Source: Bacteroidota bacterium
GTDB taxonomy: Bacteria; Bacteroidota; Bacteroidia; Flavobacteriales; Weeksellaceae
Reading direction: 5' to 3'
Assembly: GCA_023423715.1 (NCBI GenBank)
Contig: JAFAFC010000013.1
Coordinates: 18,556-82,555 of the forward strand
Length of the DNA: 64,000 nucleotides
Part shown: in pieces, positions 1 to 10,159 of the stretch
How positions within the stretch are numbered: the first letter of the stretch is position 1
Layout of the letters: each line of letters opens with the position of its first letter
Made by a program: the position numbers and the translations under genes
The notes under the pieces: generated by a model
Told to the model about the DNA's origin: nothing
Database searches by the model: none
What the model saw: the letters and a program-made list of their open reading frames with translations, nothing else

Positions 1-750
1 GTTGTATTGGAAACTTAACGTGTTATAGCCTCTTTCAATCGCATTTGGAATTAATTCTTTACCGAAATCGTCCCCTTTATCTTCAGCAAAAATCTTTTTG
101 AGAACACCTTTTGAGAAAATGTAAATTCCCATTGAAGCGAGATATTCTTTTCCCTCACTACGAGATGCATCGGAAACTTCGGATTTCCAATCGCCTAAAA
201 TATCGTTATCTGGTTTTTCAATAAACGAGGTAATAACGCCATCATCATTGGCTTTCAAAATTCCGAATCCGGTTGCATCTTTTGCATTAACGGGAATGGT
301 TGCAATAGTAATATCACCCCCATTATCTACATGAAATTTCATCATTTCACGGAAATCCATTTGATACAACTGATCTCCAGACAAAATCAAAATATGATCG
401 TATTCGTATTTTTCAAGATGCTTCATGGTTTGTCGAACCGCGTCTGCTGTTCCTTGAAACCACTGATCACTATCCACATTTTGTTCTGCCGCCAAAATAT
501 CCACAAAGCCACGACTAAACGTGTCGAAATGATACGTATTTTTGATGTGCGAGTTCAACGAAGCAGAGTTGAATTGCGTAAGAACCATAATTTTATTGTA
601 GCCCGAATTCAAACAATTGGAAATCGGAATATCCACCAAACGATACTTTCCCGCGATAGGCACAGCAGGTTTAGAACGTGAATAGGTTAATGGAAAAAGG
701 CGAGTTCCTCTACCACCACCTAAAACAATTGAGATTACATTATTATTCAT
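1..750 (-). CDS. glgC: glucose-1-phosphate adenylyltransferase, N-terminal part (cut by window edge)
   Basis: Makes ADP-glucose from ATP and glucose-1-phosphate, the committed step of glycogen synthesis. The frame is open from an ATG at 748-750 to base 1, giving 250 residues; the family is usually about 420, so the C-terminal beta-helix is outside the window. The N-terminus has the nucleotide-binding motif GGGRGTRLFPLT, followed by RSKPAVPIAGKYRLVDIPISN, typical of the family. It is the last visible gene of a leftward glg group, 53 bases downstream of glgA. The identity is very secure; only the missing end is unknown. Confidence 0.95.
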   Translation of the reverse strand, partial: MNNNVISIVLGGGRGTRLFPLTYSRSKPAVPIAGKYRLVDIPISNCLNSGYNKIMVLTQFNSASLNSHIKNTYHFDTFSRGFVDILAAEQNVDSDQWFQGTADAVRQTMKHLEKYEYDHILILSGDQLYQMDFREMMKFHVDNGGDITIATIPVNAKDATGFGILKANDDGVITSFIEKPDNDILGDWKSEVSDASRSEGKEYLASMGIYIFSKGVLKKIFAEDKGDDFGKELIPNAIERGYNTLSFQYN

Positions 751-803
751 TTTCAAGTGTTATTGCTTTACAGATTTATGTATTGAAGTTACAAAATATT
801 TAC

Positions 804-2213
804 TCATACGGTATACATTTTCAAATAATTTTGAGCTGAATTTTCCCAAGAAAAATCAAAACTCATATTGGTATGAACCAATTCGTTCATGTATTTTGAG
901 TTGTAGTATAGTCCAAGTGCGCGATGCATGGCATGAACAGCATCATCTGCACCTGCATTTACGAAATTAATCCCAGCTCCACCGCTAGAAACATCTTCAA
1001 CGGTATCACGCAAACCGCCCGTATATCTAACAATCGGAATTGTTCCGTAACGCATCGAGTACATTTGATTTAAACCACACGGTTCAACACGAGATGGCAT
1101 CAAAAGAAAATCCGCCGATGCATAGATTTTATGCGATAAATACTCTTTATATCCTAAATCGAGTGCAAAATTGGTGTAGTTATAACTCAACCCTTTCAAA
1201 GCGTTTTCAATAGCAGGATCTCCAGAACCAAGTATAATAATATTCAAAGCACCTTTGGACTGTTGAATACTTTTCGAAACAATATCAGGAAGAAAATCGG
1301 CTCCTTTCTCGCCCGCAAAACGCCCAATAAAAGCAAAAAGTGGCAAATCTGGGTTTAAATTATATTCGTTACACAAGTCCAATTTATTTTTCCATTTCCC
1401 TTCTAAAGCCGTTTCATTATCGAAATTCACAGCCAAGAAATCGTCCGTTTTCGGATTCCAAACTTCGGTATCAATTCCATTAATAATTCCGTACGCTTTT
1501 GCATATTCTTGTTGAACCAACTTTTCCAAACCTTTAAAGGATTGAAAAAGCTCTTCCAAATAACCTTCTGAAACCGCATTAAACGCATCACAACATTTAA
1601 TCATCGCTGCTAAAGGATTAATATATCCTGCCCAATCTAGTAAACCTAAATTCGATTTTCCATCAACCCAAGGGAAATAATCGAGCATCGACCAACGCAT
1701 TTGCCCTTGATATTCGCCATTATGAATAGTTCCAATCGTTTTTACCCCTTTCAAAAAGCTAAATTCTGGACAATGCTGTACCATAAAAGGAACCAAACCC
1801 GTGTGATAATCGTGACAATGCAGAATATCGGGTTTAATTTTCATCGCTGACAACCAATGCAAAACTCCATGTTGGAAAGCCAAAAATTGCTGACTTTCAT
1901 CCCAATAACCATACGGATTATCACGATCTAGCAAACCCGGAATTTTCACCAAAAACAAGTCGAAACCCAACGTACTAGAACGCTCTTTCAATACTTGAAC
2001 TTGATGCATTTGATCTTTTTGATGTATATAGCCCTCGAAAACCAATTCGAAATCATGATCATGAACAAAAGGTTTGTTATACCAAGGCATCACCACCTTC
2101 GCATCTACTCCATCTATTTTATTCTGATATTTGGGAAGCGCTCCCACCACATCTGCTAAACCGCCAACTTTGGCTACAGGATAGCATTCCATACTCAAAT
2201 GATATATCGTCAT
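804..2213 (-). CDS. glgA: glycogen synthase (ADP-glucose type, GT5)
   Basis: Transfers glucose from ADP-glucose to the growing alpha-1,4-glucan. The 469 residues are a normal length for the family. The N-terminal GT5 domain carries the ADP-glucose-binding KVGGLAD motif at residues 15-21. The C-terminal half has the conserved PSRVEPCGLNQMYSMRYG segment with the catalytic-region Glu, then TGGLRDTVED. It lies between glgB (upstream) and glgC (downstream) on the same strand, so the three genes probably form one operon that makes and branches glycogen. The start ATG at 2213 gives the expected N-terminus. Confidence 0.95.
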   Translation of the reverse strand: MTIYHLSMECYPVAKVGGLADVVGALPKYQNKIDGVDAKVVMPWYNKPFVHDHDFELVFEGYIHQKDQMHQVQVLKERSSTLGFDLFLVKIPGLLDRDNPYGYWDESQQFLAFQHGVLHWLSAMKIKPDILHCHDYHTGLVPFMVQHCPEFSFLKGVKTIGTIHNGEYQGQMRWSMLDYFPWVDGKSNLGLLDWAGYINPLAAMIKCCDAFNAVSEGYLEELFQSFKGLEKLVQQEYAKAYGIINGIDTEVWNPKTDDFLAVNFDNETALEGKWKNKLDLCNEYNLNPDLPLFAFIGRFAGEKGADFLPDIVSKSIQQSKGALNIIILGSGDPAIENALKGLSYNYTNFALDLGYKEYLSHKIYASADFLLMPSRVEPCGLNQMYSMRYGTIPIVRYTGGLRDTVEDVSSGGAGINFVNAGADDAVHAMHRALGLYYNSKYMNELVHTNMSFDFSWENSAQNYLKMYTV

Positions 2214-2252
2214 TGGCTTGCGATTTTTATTTCTAAACTCAATTGTGTTTTT

Positions 2253-4259
2253 TTATTTTTTAGGGGATTTCAATTTGATCGGTTTCAGTTTTTTAAACGG
2301 TTTGGCTTCCGATTTTCCTTTTTTGGTCGGTTTATCTGCCATTCTTTTTAGAACAAGGCCCGATAAAGCAGGTAAGCGAACTAAAATTGAATTCGGTTCA
2401 TTCATCCAATCCGAATCAAATTCTTGTAAAACCTCTGCATGAACTCCGCTTCCCCCAAATCGTTCTTCATCCGAATTCAAAATCACCTTCCACGTACTAT
2501 TTTCTTCAACACCGATTTTATAATCTAAAACTCGTGGTGTCAAATTTAAAATCGTCATGGTTTCATCACCCTGATTTTCCCCTTTTCTAAGATAAACATA
2601 AATCGAATTATCTTCATCATTGGCTTCAACCCAATCAAATCCTTTTGGATTAAACTGCAATTCGTATAAAGATTTTTCTGATCTATACAGATGATTCAAA
2701 GCTTTAACAAAGTCATTTAAACCTTGATGAATCGGATATTCTAAAAGATGCCAATCAAGCGATGCAGCAAAATTCCATTCAGACGTTTGTGCAATTTCGT
2801 TACCCATGAACAATAATTTTGCTCCCGGATGCGTAAACATAAACGTGTACAACGCCCTTAAATTGGCAAATTTTTGCCATTCGTCCCCCTTCATTTTATA
2901 AATCATACTCGCTTTTCCATGGACAACCTCGTCATGAGACAAAGGCATCATATAATGCTCATTGAACATATACATGGACTGAAACGTGATTTTATGATGG
3001 TGGTATTTGCGATGCACAGGGTCTTCTTTGAAATAATCTAACGTATCATGCATCCAGCCCATCATCCATTTCATTCCGAAACCAATTCCGCCATCATGAA
3101 CAGGCTTGGTTAAATTTGGAAAATCTGAACTTTCCTCCGCAATCGTTATAATATCTGGAAACTCACGATACACCGTGGTGTTCATTTGTTTTAGAAAAGC
3201 CTCAGCTTCAAGATTAACATTCCCCCCACGAACATTTGGCTCCCATTCGCCTTCATTTCGAGCATAATCTAAATATAGCATCGAAGTAACGGCGTCAACA
3301 CGTAAACCATCTGCGTGATAGCGATCTAACCAAAATGCGGCATTGGAAATCAAAAACGATTTCACTTCATTTCGTCCGTAGTTGAAAATATGTGAGTTCC
3401 ATTGCGGATGAAATCCTTTTCGCGGATCTTCATGTTCGTACAAGAACGTTCCATCAAAAAAGTGAAGCCCATTCGCATCGCCCGGAAAATGCGACGGAAC
3501 CCAATCCAGAAAAACACCAATATCATTTCGATGCAATTCGTTGATTAAATACATTAAATCTTGAGGCGAACCAAAACGTGAATTGGCCGCAAAAAAACCG
3601 GTAATTTGATAGCCCCAACTTGGTTCATACGGATGCTCCATTACAGGCAAAAACTCCACATGCGTGAACCCCATTTTTTTGAGATACGGAATTAAACGCT
3701 CAGCAATTTCTCGATAACTGAAAAATCGTTTTGGATCATCCATCCCTCGCATCCAAGACCCCATATGCATTTCATAGACGGAAATTGGCGCTTTCAGATT
3801 ATTAAATTGATAACGTTTCGCCATCCAATCTTGATCGTTCCACTCGAACCAATTCGTAGAAACCAAAGATGCGGCTTGAACATTTTGCTCCCAACTTAAT
3901 GCGTACGGATCACTTTTTTCCAATAAAACACCTTGTCGCGTTCTAATGGCATATTTGTAAACCGTTCCCCAAGAAAGACCCGGAATAAATCCTTCCCAAA
4001 TCCCGGAACCATCCCATCTTGGATAAAGCGGATGCGCAAACGAATTCCATTGATTGAAGTTTCCAATAACAGAAACTTCTTTGGCATTGGGTGCCCAAAC
4101 CGAGAAATAAACGCCTTCTTTTCCATCTACCACAACCGAATGCGAACCCATTTTTTCGTACAAGCGGCTATGCGTTCCTTCTCGAAATAAAAAGATATCG
4201 TGGTCCGTAAATAAAGTGTAAGGTTGGGTTGCGTTCATAAAATCGGATTTATCAATCAC
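2253..4259 (-). CDS. glgB: 1,4-alpha-glucan branching enzyme (GH13, CBM48)
   Basis: Introduces alpha-1,6 branches into glycogen. The 668 residues contain an N-terminal CBM48 domain (roughly residues 25-130), then a GH13 barrel with the nucleophile in DGLRVDAVTSMLYLDY, the acid/base Glu in TIAEESSDFP and the transition-state Asp in PLSHDEVVHG. The C-terminal 35 residues are a Lys/Pro-rich tail (many KK and KP pairs) that goes beyond the normal enzyme. Two in-frame ATGs are possible, 4259 and 21 bases inside. It is first in the leftward glgB-glgA-glgC group; the 266-base divergent gap to the esterase should hold the promoters of both. Confidence 0.95.
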   Translation of the reverse strand: MIDKSDFMNATQPYTLFTDHDIFLFREGTHSRLYEKMGSHSVVVDGKEGVYFSVWAPNAKEVSVIGNFNQWNSFAHPLYPRWDGSGIWEGFIPGLSWGTVYKYAIRTRQGVLLEKSDPYALSWEQNVQAASLVSTNWFEWNDQDWMAKRYQFNNLKAPISVYEMHMGSWMRGMDDPKRFFSYREIAERLIPYLKKMGFTHVEFLPVMEHPYEPSWGYQITGFFAANSRFGSPQDLMYLINELHRNDIGVFLDWVPSHFPGDANGLHFFDGTFLYEHEDPRKGFHPQWNSHIFNYGRNEVKSFLISNAAFWLDRYHADGLRVDAVTSMLYLDYARNEGEWEPNVRGGNVNLEAEAFLKQMNTTVYREFPDIITIAEESSDFPNLTKPVHDGGIGFGMKWMMGWMHDTLDYFKEDPVHRKYHHHKITFQSMYMFNEHYMMPLSHDEVVHGKASMIYKMKGDEWQKFANLRALYTFMFTHPGAKLLFMGNEIAQTSEWNFAASLDWHLLEYPIHQGLNDFVKALNHLYRSEKSLYELQFNPKGFDWVEANDEDNSIYVYLRKGENQGDETMTILNLTPRVLDYKIGVEENSTWKVILNSDEERFGGSGVHAEVLQEFDSDWMNEPNSILVRLPALSGLVLKRMADKPTKKGKSEAKPFKKLKPIKLKSPKK

Positions 4260-4525
4260 TTGTTCTCAATTCTTAAATTTACAAAATTCTTTGAAGCAAT
4301 GCCGATTTTTAAAAATAAATTAAGAAAAATATCAAGTCTTAGTAAATAATTCATTTTTGAAGTTCAAATCCGTTGTAACACGACGCTTGGTTCATACAAA
4401 ATTCATATTTGCTTAAAAATGAAACCAAATACGAAGATTTCCAAATTGAATTTCAAAACTTTTCCCACCAGAAAACCGCATAATTTTTCTACTTTTAAGG
4501 TTTTGAAAAATGCAGATGTAAACCC

Positions 4526-5635
4526 ATGATTTTTAATCTCGAAACTTTAGATACAGACGACCGAAAAATATACATTACTGGGAATTTCAATGCTTGGAAT
4601 CCCAAAGATGCAACCTATACCCTTCAACAAAAAGGTGAAAATCATTTTTTTATAGAAATTGAAGACGAAATTCTTCCCGAAAAAATTGAATATAAATTCA
4701 CCAAAGGAGGTTGGGAAAACGTTGAATTGGATCTTTATGGCTCCATTACTCCCAACAGAAAAACTTTAAAAAAAGACAAAAAAACAAACGATATTGTTAC
4801 GAAATGGCGTTTGAATTGGGGACCTTTCAAAAAAGAGCTCTTCCCCATTGCAGAAGTCGTTGCCGAAGAGTTTTACATCCCACAATTGGATCGGTATCGT
4901 AAAGTTTGGGCGCTTCTTCCGCACGATTACCACACAAGCAAAAAGGAGTACCCTGTTTTATACCTTCATGATGCTCAAAATCTCTTTAACGAAGGGAATT
5001 TGTACGGAAATTGGGAAATCGATAAAAAACTTTCCATTCTTACAGAATACGGCCGTGGCGACCTTATCGTCGTTGCAGTTGATCACGGAAAAGAATCTCG
5101 AATCAATGAATACATCTTCGATAATGACAATGTTTCCAAAGGTTCTGAAGGAAAAAAATACATTCGTTTTATTACCGATACCTTGAAACCCTTTATCGAC
5201 CAAAAATACAGAACCAAAAAAGACCGCGAACACACCGGAATTGGAGGTAGTTCTCTTGGCGGTTTAATCAGTATTTATAGTGGTTTTTTATATCCTGAAG
5301 TATATTCAAAATTGTTGATTTTTTCGCCCTCGTTATGGGTGGAACCGAACAATAACTTCCCGATGTTTACCTTTAAAAATCCCTACAAAACGAAAGTTTA
5401 TCTCTACGGAGGCGAGTTGGAAGGCTCGCAAATGGTGAATCGAATTTTCACTTTTGAAGAAAAACTAAAAGAATGGGAAGACAAAAAATTATTTGATTTT
5501 CAAATTCGAAAAAGCATCAATCCAGAAGGAACGCACAACGAATATTTTTGGTCGCAAGAGTTCCCACGAGCGATTGAATGGCTTTATTATGACAACACCG
5601 AAAACCCTGTAGAAGTAGCACCAATACAATCTTAA
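4526..5635 (+). CDS. esterase with N-terminal starch-binding-like domain
   Basis: This looks like a putative esterase of the esterase D/PF00756 group. Residues 1-85 resemble a CBM20/CBM48 sugar-binding fold (KIYITGNFNAWNP near the start). Residues about 115-355 are an alpha/beta hydrolase with the nucleophile elbow GGSSLGG (Ser243) and a late His in EGTHNEYFW. No signal peptide is visible, so it is probably cytoplasmic. It is divergent from glgB, which suggests but does not prove a link to glucan metabolism. It is followed after 5 bases by the aminopeptidase and is likely cotranscribed with it. The substrate is unknown. Confidence 0.8.
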   Translation: MIFNLETLDTDDRKIYITGNFNAWNPKDATYTLQQKGENHFFIEIEDEILPEKIEYKFTKGGWENVELDLYGSITPNRKTLKKDKKTNDIVTKWRLNWGPFKKELFPIAEVVAEEFYIPQLDRYRKVWALLPHDYHTSKKEYPVLYLHDAQNLFNEGNLYGNWEIDKKLSILTEYGRGDLIVVAVDHGKESRINEYIFDNDNVSKGSEGKKYIRFITDTLKPFIDQKYRTKKDREHTGIGGSSLGGLISIYSGFLYPEVYSKLLIFSPSLWVEPNNNFPMFTFKNPYKTKVYLYGGELEGSQMVNRIFTFEEKLKEWEDKKLFDFQIRKSINPEGTHNEYFWSQEFPRAIEWLYYDNTENPVEVAPIQS

Positions 5636-5640
5636 ACGCA

Positions 5641-7056
5641 ATGAAAAACAATCCTTTTATCCAAAAATCAAAAGACGCAAAACAAACATTCAGCCTTTTT
5701 ACGGAAGAGCAATGGAAAGAAAAGTCAACTTCGTATCCTACTGAAATTCAACATTTTTTTTGTGGAAAGAAGAAAGAATTTTTCGTATTAACTCATCAAA
5801 ACAAAACAGAGTTTCTTATTGGTTTAGGAAGCAATCCAAAAGCTTTTGAACTTCAAGAAGTCGGTGAAAAATTTTCTTCAACCTATTCGAAAAACATTCA
5901 ATCGGTTGAATCCAATATCGTTAGTAATTTGAATTCATCTGATCTGGAAGCTTTTGTTTTAGGATTATTTTTAGGTTCGTACCAATATCCTTTTTCGGAA
6001 AAACATCCTATTTGGAATTCAAAATTTAAACTAGACATTCCAAATTCAACCAAAAAATCGAATGGAAAATTAGCTCAACAAGTGGATGCATTTTGCACTG
6101 GGCAATTTGCAGCAATGGACTGGTTAAATAAACCTGCCAACTTCAAAAAAACACCTCAAGTAACCGATTTTCTAAAGAAAATTTCTAAAGAATACTCATT
6201 TGATCTTCAAATTTTCAATCGTAAAGAATCGGAAAAATTAGGTTTAGGCGCCTTTGTAGCCGTAAATCAAGGAAGTGCTGAAGACTGTGCATTTAGCATT
6301 ATTAAATACAACGGCGGAAAGAAAAATGCAAAAACCATTGGTTTAATAGGGAAATGTGTTCTTTTTGACACGGGAGGAATTTCCATTAAAGGTTCTGCGA
6401 ATTTACATTATATGAAATCCGATATGGGAGGCGCAACAGCCGTTATCGGAACTTTAATTACTGCTGCAAAACTTCAACTTCCAATTAATATAGTCGCAAT
6501 TTTACCGGTGACTGATAATGCTGTTTCAGATCGCGCGTACTTGCCAAGTGACGTCGTGACCGCTTATAATGGAAAAACGATTGAAGTTTTAAACACCGAT
6601 GCCGAAGGCCGAATGACTCTTGCTGACGCCCTGGCCTACCATACTAAAAACTTCAAAACCGAATATTTAATTGACCTTGCAACGCTTACAGGAAGCGCCG
6701 TACGAATGTTTGGAGATACGTGTGGAGCCTTGTTCTCCAATGATGAAGGTTTGCAAAAAGCGTTGATAACTTCGGGCGACAAAACCAATCAGCGTTTATG
6801 GAATATGCCAATGTGGGATGTCTGGAATGATGATTTCAAATCGGATGTTGCTGATTTTAAGAACATTTCTATGAAACCAGTTGGCGACTGCATCGTTGCC
6901 GCAAAATTCCTTGAACATTTCTTAGAAAATGATGTAAAATGGGCACATTTGGACATTGCTGGAGTCGCTTTCGGAAATACCAATTATTCAAAGGAAAAAG
7001 CCGCAACGGGTTACGGTGTTCAATTATTGATTGATTTTATTGAAAATTTAGCATAA
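5641..7056 (+). CDS. leucyl aminopeptidase, M17 family
   Basis: Removes N-terminal residues from peptides with a two-metal centre in the cytoplasm. The 471 residues match the family length. The C-terminal domain shows the metal ligands: GKCVLFDTGGISIKG, then MKSDMGGA, and the signature NTDAEGRMTLADAL around residue 320, followed by DLATLTGS. The N-terminal domain is divergent, as usual in this family. It starts 5 bases after the esterase stop, so the two are probably cotranscribed. Assignment to M17 is secure; peptide preference cannot be read from the sequence. Confidence 0.93.
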   Translation: MKNNPFIQKSKDAKQTFSLFTEEQWKEKSTSYPTEIQHFFCGKKKEFFVLTHQNKTEFLIGLGSNPKAFELQEVGEKFSSTYSKNIQSVESNIVSNLNSSDLEAFVLGLFLGSYQYPFSEKHPIWNSKFKLDIPNSTKKSNGKLAQQVDAFCTGQFAAMDWLNKPANFKKTPQVTDFLKKISKEYSFDLQIFNRKESEKLGLGAFVAVNQGSAEDCAFSIIKYNGGKKNAKTIGLIGKCVLFDTGGISIKGSANLHYMKSDMGGATAVIGTLITAAKLQLPINIVAILPVTDNAVSDRAYLPSDVVTAYNGKTIEVLNTDAEGRMTLADALAYHTKNFKTEYLIDLATLTGSAVRMFGDTCGALFSNDEGLQKALITSGDKTNQRLWNMPMWDVWNDDFKSDVADFKNISMKPVGDCIVAAKFLEHFLENDVKWAHLDIAGVAFGNTNYSKEKAATGYGVQLLIDFIENLA

Positions 7057-7169
7057 AATTGATCTAAATATCAAAATTTCTCTGTATTATTACATTAGAG
7101 TTTCTGATTTCTTATGTCGTTCTAGCAACATCAGACGCACGAAACCGATAAATCCACACACTTTAATGT

Positions 7170-8384
7170 ATGAATATGGAGGAGAAAACGATAGTTTGTA
7201 TTTCCTGCTACTATAAAGGATATGATTTCATGGACGAGATGAAAAAATTAGGAAATAAAGTCATCCTAATTACGTCATCGAAACTTCGTGATAAAAATTG
7301 GCCATGGCACGCAATAGACGAAACATTTTATATGAACGAAAGCGCTCCTTCTGTTTGGAATATGGAGCATTTGGTTCAAGGATTTTCACATTTACTTACA
7401 ACACGAAAAGTAAGTGCCGTTGTTGCTTTGGATGACTATGATGTTGAAAAAGCAGCATTAATCAGAGAAACATTCCGTATTCCAGGGATGGGACAAACCA
7501 CGCATCGTTATTTCCGTGATAAATTGGCCATGCGCCAACAAGCTTTAGATACGGGAATTTCGGTTCCGGAATTCACTTCCATATTTAATAATGATGATGT
7601 TACTGCTTTTGTTGAAAAAATTTCTCCGCCTTGGGTTCTGAAACCTCGATCAGAAGCCTCCGCAAGCGGAATCAAAAAACTTCACACCAAGGAAGATCTT
7701 TGGCAAGCTATTGAAAATTTGAAAGAAGAACGTCATCTTTTTCTTCTTGAAAGCTTTAAACCGGGCGATGTTTATCATGTTGATAGTTTAACGTATCATA
7801 AAGACATTGTGTTTACTTGTTGTTCAAAATATTTAGCTCCACCGATGAGCGTTTCGCATGATGGTGGTGTTTTCAGAACAAAAACATTGAATCGCTATTC
7901 TGATGAATTTGCGGAATTAAGTAAAATCAACGAAGAAGTTCTTCATAATTTCGGATTGCTAAACGGAGCAACGCACACTGAGTTTATTCGTGGAACTGAT
8001 GGCAAATACTATTTTCTAGAAACGTCTTCTCGAGTTGGTGGCGCCAATATCCCCGATTTGGTGGAAGCAGCGACTGGAATTAACATCTGGCGAGAATGGG
8101 CTCGACTAGAAAATTCATTACTCAACAAAAAAGAATATACGTTAGCTAAACCAACGGGGTTTTCGGCTGGCTTACTAATTTCACTTGCCAACGAAAAAAA
8201 TCCAGACACAACTCCATTTGATTCAGATGAAGTTCATAAATACATTACACTCGACCATCATATCGGAATTGTCTTCAAATCTAATGATGAAGCTTTAGTT
8301 CAACGGCGTTTGGACGAAGCTGCGGATTTGGTTACCGAGAAATTACTCAACGTTATTCCGCCTCAAACCAAACCAACCTCTTAA
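7170..8384 (+). CDS. ATP-grasp domain ligase (first of the cluster)
   Basis: ATP-grasp enzymes join a carboxylate to an amine or thiol through an acyl phosphate. The 404 residues contain a pre-ATP-grasp Rossmann-like region (1-110), then the ATP-binding core with the lysine in PPWVLKPRSEASASGIKKL and the metal-binding end HTEFIRGTDGKYYFLETSSRVGGANIPDLVE. It resembles the carbamoyl-phosphate-synthase/biotin-carboxylase side of the superfamily. It begins a tight rightward cluster (gap of 18 bases to the hydrolase). A second ATG two codons in is also possible. The substrates are unknown; the neighbours suggest peptide or amide bond formation. Confidence 0.82.
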   Translation: MNMEEKTIVCISCYYKGYDFMDEMKKLGNKVILITSSKLRDKNWPWHAIDETFYMNESAPSVWNMEHLVQGFSHLLTTRKVSAVVALDDYDVEKAALIRETFRIPGMGQTTHRYFRDKLAMRQQALDTGISVPEFTSIFNNDDVTAFVEKISPPWVLKPRSEASASGIKKLHTKEDLWQAIENLKEERHLFLLESFKPGDVYHVDSLTYHKDIVFTCCSKYLAPPMSVSHDGGVFRTKTLNRYSDEFAELSKINEEVLHNFGLLNGATHTEFIRGTDGKYYFLETSSRVGGANIPDLVEAATGINIWREWARLENSLLNKKEYTLAKPTGFSAGLLISLANEKNPDTTPFDSDEVHKYITLDHHIGIVFKSNDEALVQRRLDEAADLVTEKLLNVIPPQTKPTS

Positions 8385-8402
8385 TTAAAAAACGGAGCAA
8401 CC

Positions 8403-9122
8403 ATGCCTAAAATTGAACATACAGATTATTATTCTAACATACTCGGGATGCATGTTAATGTTGAAGTAACCGGTCATTACGGTTATCCATTGATTATGTT
8501 TCCTACCTCACAAGGTTCGTATACGCAAAACCATGATTTCAAACTAAACGATAGCATCAGCTGGTTTGTTGATCAAGGAATTATTAAAATTTACAACGTA
8601 CAAACCATTGATAAAATAAGCTTTTACAACAAGAGTATTTCACCTGCAGATCGCATTCGAAACTACGAACTTTGGGTTCAGTTTATGCATCAGGAATTTA
8701 TTCCAACCATTCAAAAAGCACATCAAACCCATCGCGTTGCCTTAGCTGGAGCTAGTTTTGGTGGCTATCACGCAGCCAATTTAGCTTTTCGTTTTCCCGA
8801 TTTAGTTTCGCATATGTTTTGCCTTTCAGGGACATTCTCCATCCGAAATTTCATGGATGGTTACGACAGCGATTTGGTGTATTTCAATTGTGCTAAAGAC
8901 TTTATTCCAAATGATGAAGCCTGGAAGTACAAGCACATGCATATCGTTTTAAGCACCTCCGATCAAGACATTTGTTTGGAACCCACGAAAGAAATGGCGG
9001 CGCTTTTAGATGCAAAAGGAATTAACAATTGGTACGACGAAAGAAAATGGATTAATCACGATTGGCCGCTTTGGAGAATGGTTTTCCCAATGTTTATCGG
9101 TCGATTATTTGGAAATAGTTAA
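8403..9122 (+). CDS. alpha/beta hydrolase, esterase D-like
   Basis: A 239-residue putative esterase. It has the nucleophile elbow GASFGG (Ser118) and an Asp-containing segment STSDQDICLEP about residue 180; the catalytic His is probably in WINHDWPLW near 220. There is no signal peptide, so it should be cytoplasmic. It sits between two ATP-grasp genes, 18 bases after one and 38 before the next, which suggests it works on the same metabolite, perhaps hydrolysing or transferring an acyl group. The family is clear, the reaction is inference. Confidence 0.8.
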   Translation: MPKIEHTDYYSNILGMHVNVEVTGHYGYPLIMFPTSQGSYTQNHDFKLNDSISWFVDQGIIKIYNVQTIDKISFYNKSISPADRIRNYELWVQFMHQEFIPTIQKAHQTHRVALAGASFGGYHAANLAFRFPDLVSHMFCLSGTFSIRNFMDGYDSDLVYFNCAKDFIPNDEAWKYKHMHIVLSTSDQDICLEPTKEMAALLDAKGINNWYDERKWINHDWPLWRMVFPMFIGRLFGNS

Positions 9123-9160
9123 AAAATTAAAAATAAATAACACTAAAAATTCACAATATT

Positions 9161-10117
9161 ATGAGTAAAAAAGTAGGAATCCTTTTTGGGATGGAAGATA
9201 CCTTTCCATGGGCATTTATAGATAAAGTAAATGAATTGGGAAATGGCGAAATTATTGCCGAACCCGTTTCTATTGACAAATTAGAACAAGGTGCAGATTA
9301 TGGCTATGCGGTAATCATCGATCGTATTTCACAAGACGTTCCTTTTTATAGAGCCTACCTTAAAAATGCTTCTGTTAATGGTACCTACGTTATCAACAAT
9401 CCGTTTTGGTGGAGTGCTGATGAGAAATTCTTCAACAATGCATTAATGTTGAAATTGGGAATTCCACTTCCGAAAACCGTTCTTCTTCCGTCTCACGAAA
9501 GACCGACGAATACATCGGAAACATCTTTTAGAAATTTAAAATTCCCGCACGATTGGGAGTATATCTTCAATTACATAGGTTTTCCAGCGTATATGAAACC
9601 ACACGATGGTGGAGGTTGGAGAAACGTTTATCGCGTTGAAAATCCAGAAGATCTTTGGAATAAACTTTCAGAAACAGAACAACTGGTGATGATGGTTCAA
9701 GAAGAAATCATCTTTGACGATTATTACCGTGTGTATTGCTTAGGTAAAAAATACGTGCACATTATGCCGTACGAACCAAGAAATGAACCTCATTTACGTT
9801 ACGCAACCGAACATAAAACGAAAGGCGAAGAATTAACGAAATTGCTGAAGCAAATTGAAGAATTAACAATCAAGATGAATGAAGCTTTAGGTTATGACTT
9901 CAATACAGTGGAATTTGCAGTTCGTGATGGAGTTCCGTATGCAATTGATTTCTGTAATCCGGCTCCTGATGCAGACAGAAACTCCGTTGGTGAAGAAAAT
10001 TTCCAATGGATTATTGAGCACGCAGCCAAACTAGCGATTGAAAAAGCAAAAGAATACAAACCTGGAGTTCCGAATATTTCTTGGGGAACATTCGTAACCG
10101 ATTCTATTAAAAAGTAA
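9161..10117 (+). CDS. ATP-grasp domain ligase (second of the cluster)
   Basis: A 318-residue ATP-grasp protein. The N-terminal 110 residues form the pre-ATP-grasp region (KKVGILFGMEDTFPWAFID). The core has the ATP lysine in YIGFPAYMKPHDGGGWRNVYRV, a middle VQEEIIFDDYYRVYCLGKKYVHIMP and the metal site VEFAVRDGVPYAIDFCNPAPD. It is only distantly like the first ATP-grasp protein, so the two probably do different steps. It lies between the hydrolase and the GCS2-type ligase in the same orientation. The function is probably ligation of an amino acid or small carboxylate; the substrate is unknown. Confidence 0.8.
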   Translation: MSKKVGILFGMEDTFPWAFIDKVNELGNGEIIAEPVSIDKLEQGADYGYAVIIDRISQDVPFYRAYLKNASVNGTYVINNPFWWSADEKFFNNALMLKLGIPLPKTVLLPSHERPTNTSETSFRNLKFPHDWEYIFNYIGFPAYMKPHDGGGWRNVYRVENPEDLWNKLSETEQLVMMVQEEIIFDDYYRVYCLGKKYVHIMPYEPRNEPHLRYATEHKTKGEELTKLLKQIEELTIKMNEALGYDFNTVEFAVRDGVPYAIDFCNPAPDADRNSVGEENFQWIIEHAAKLAIEKAKEYKPGVPNISWGTFVTDSIKK

Positions 10118-10159
10118 CTGATTTTCATTGAAAAATCGGTCTAAAAACACAATGAAGTT

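Noticed and set aside
331..681. 116-codon forward frame over glgC
   Set aside because: Antisense of a certain glgC; no independent support.
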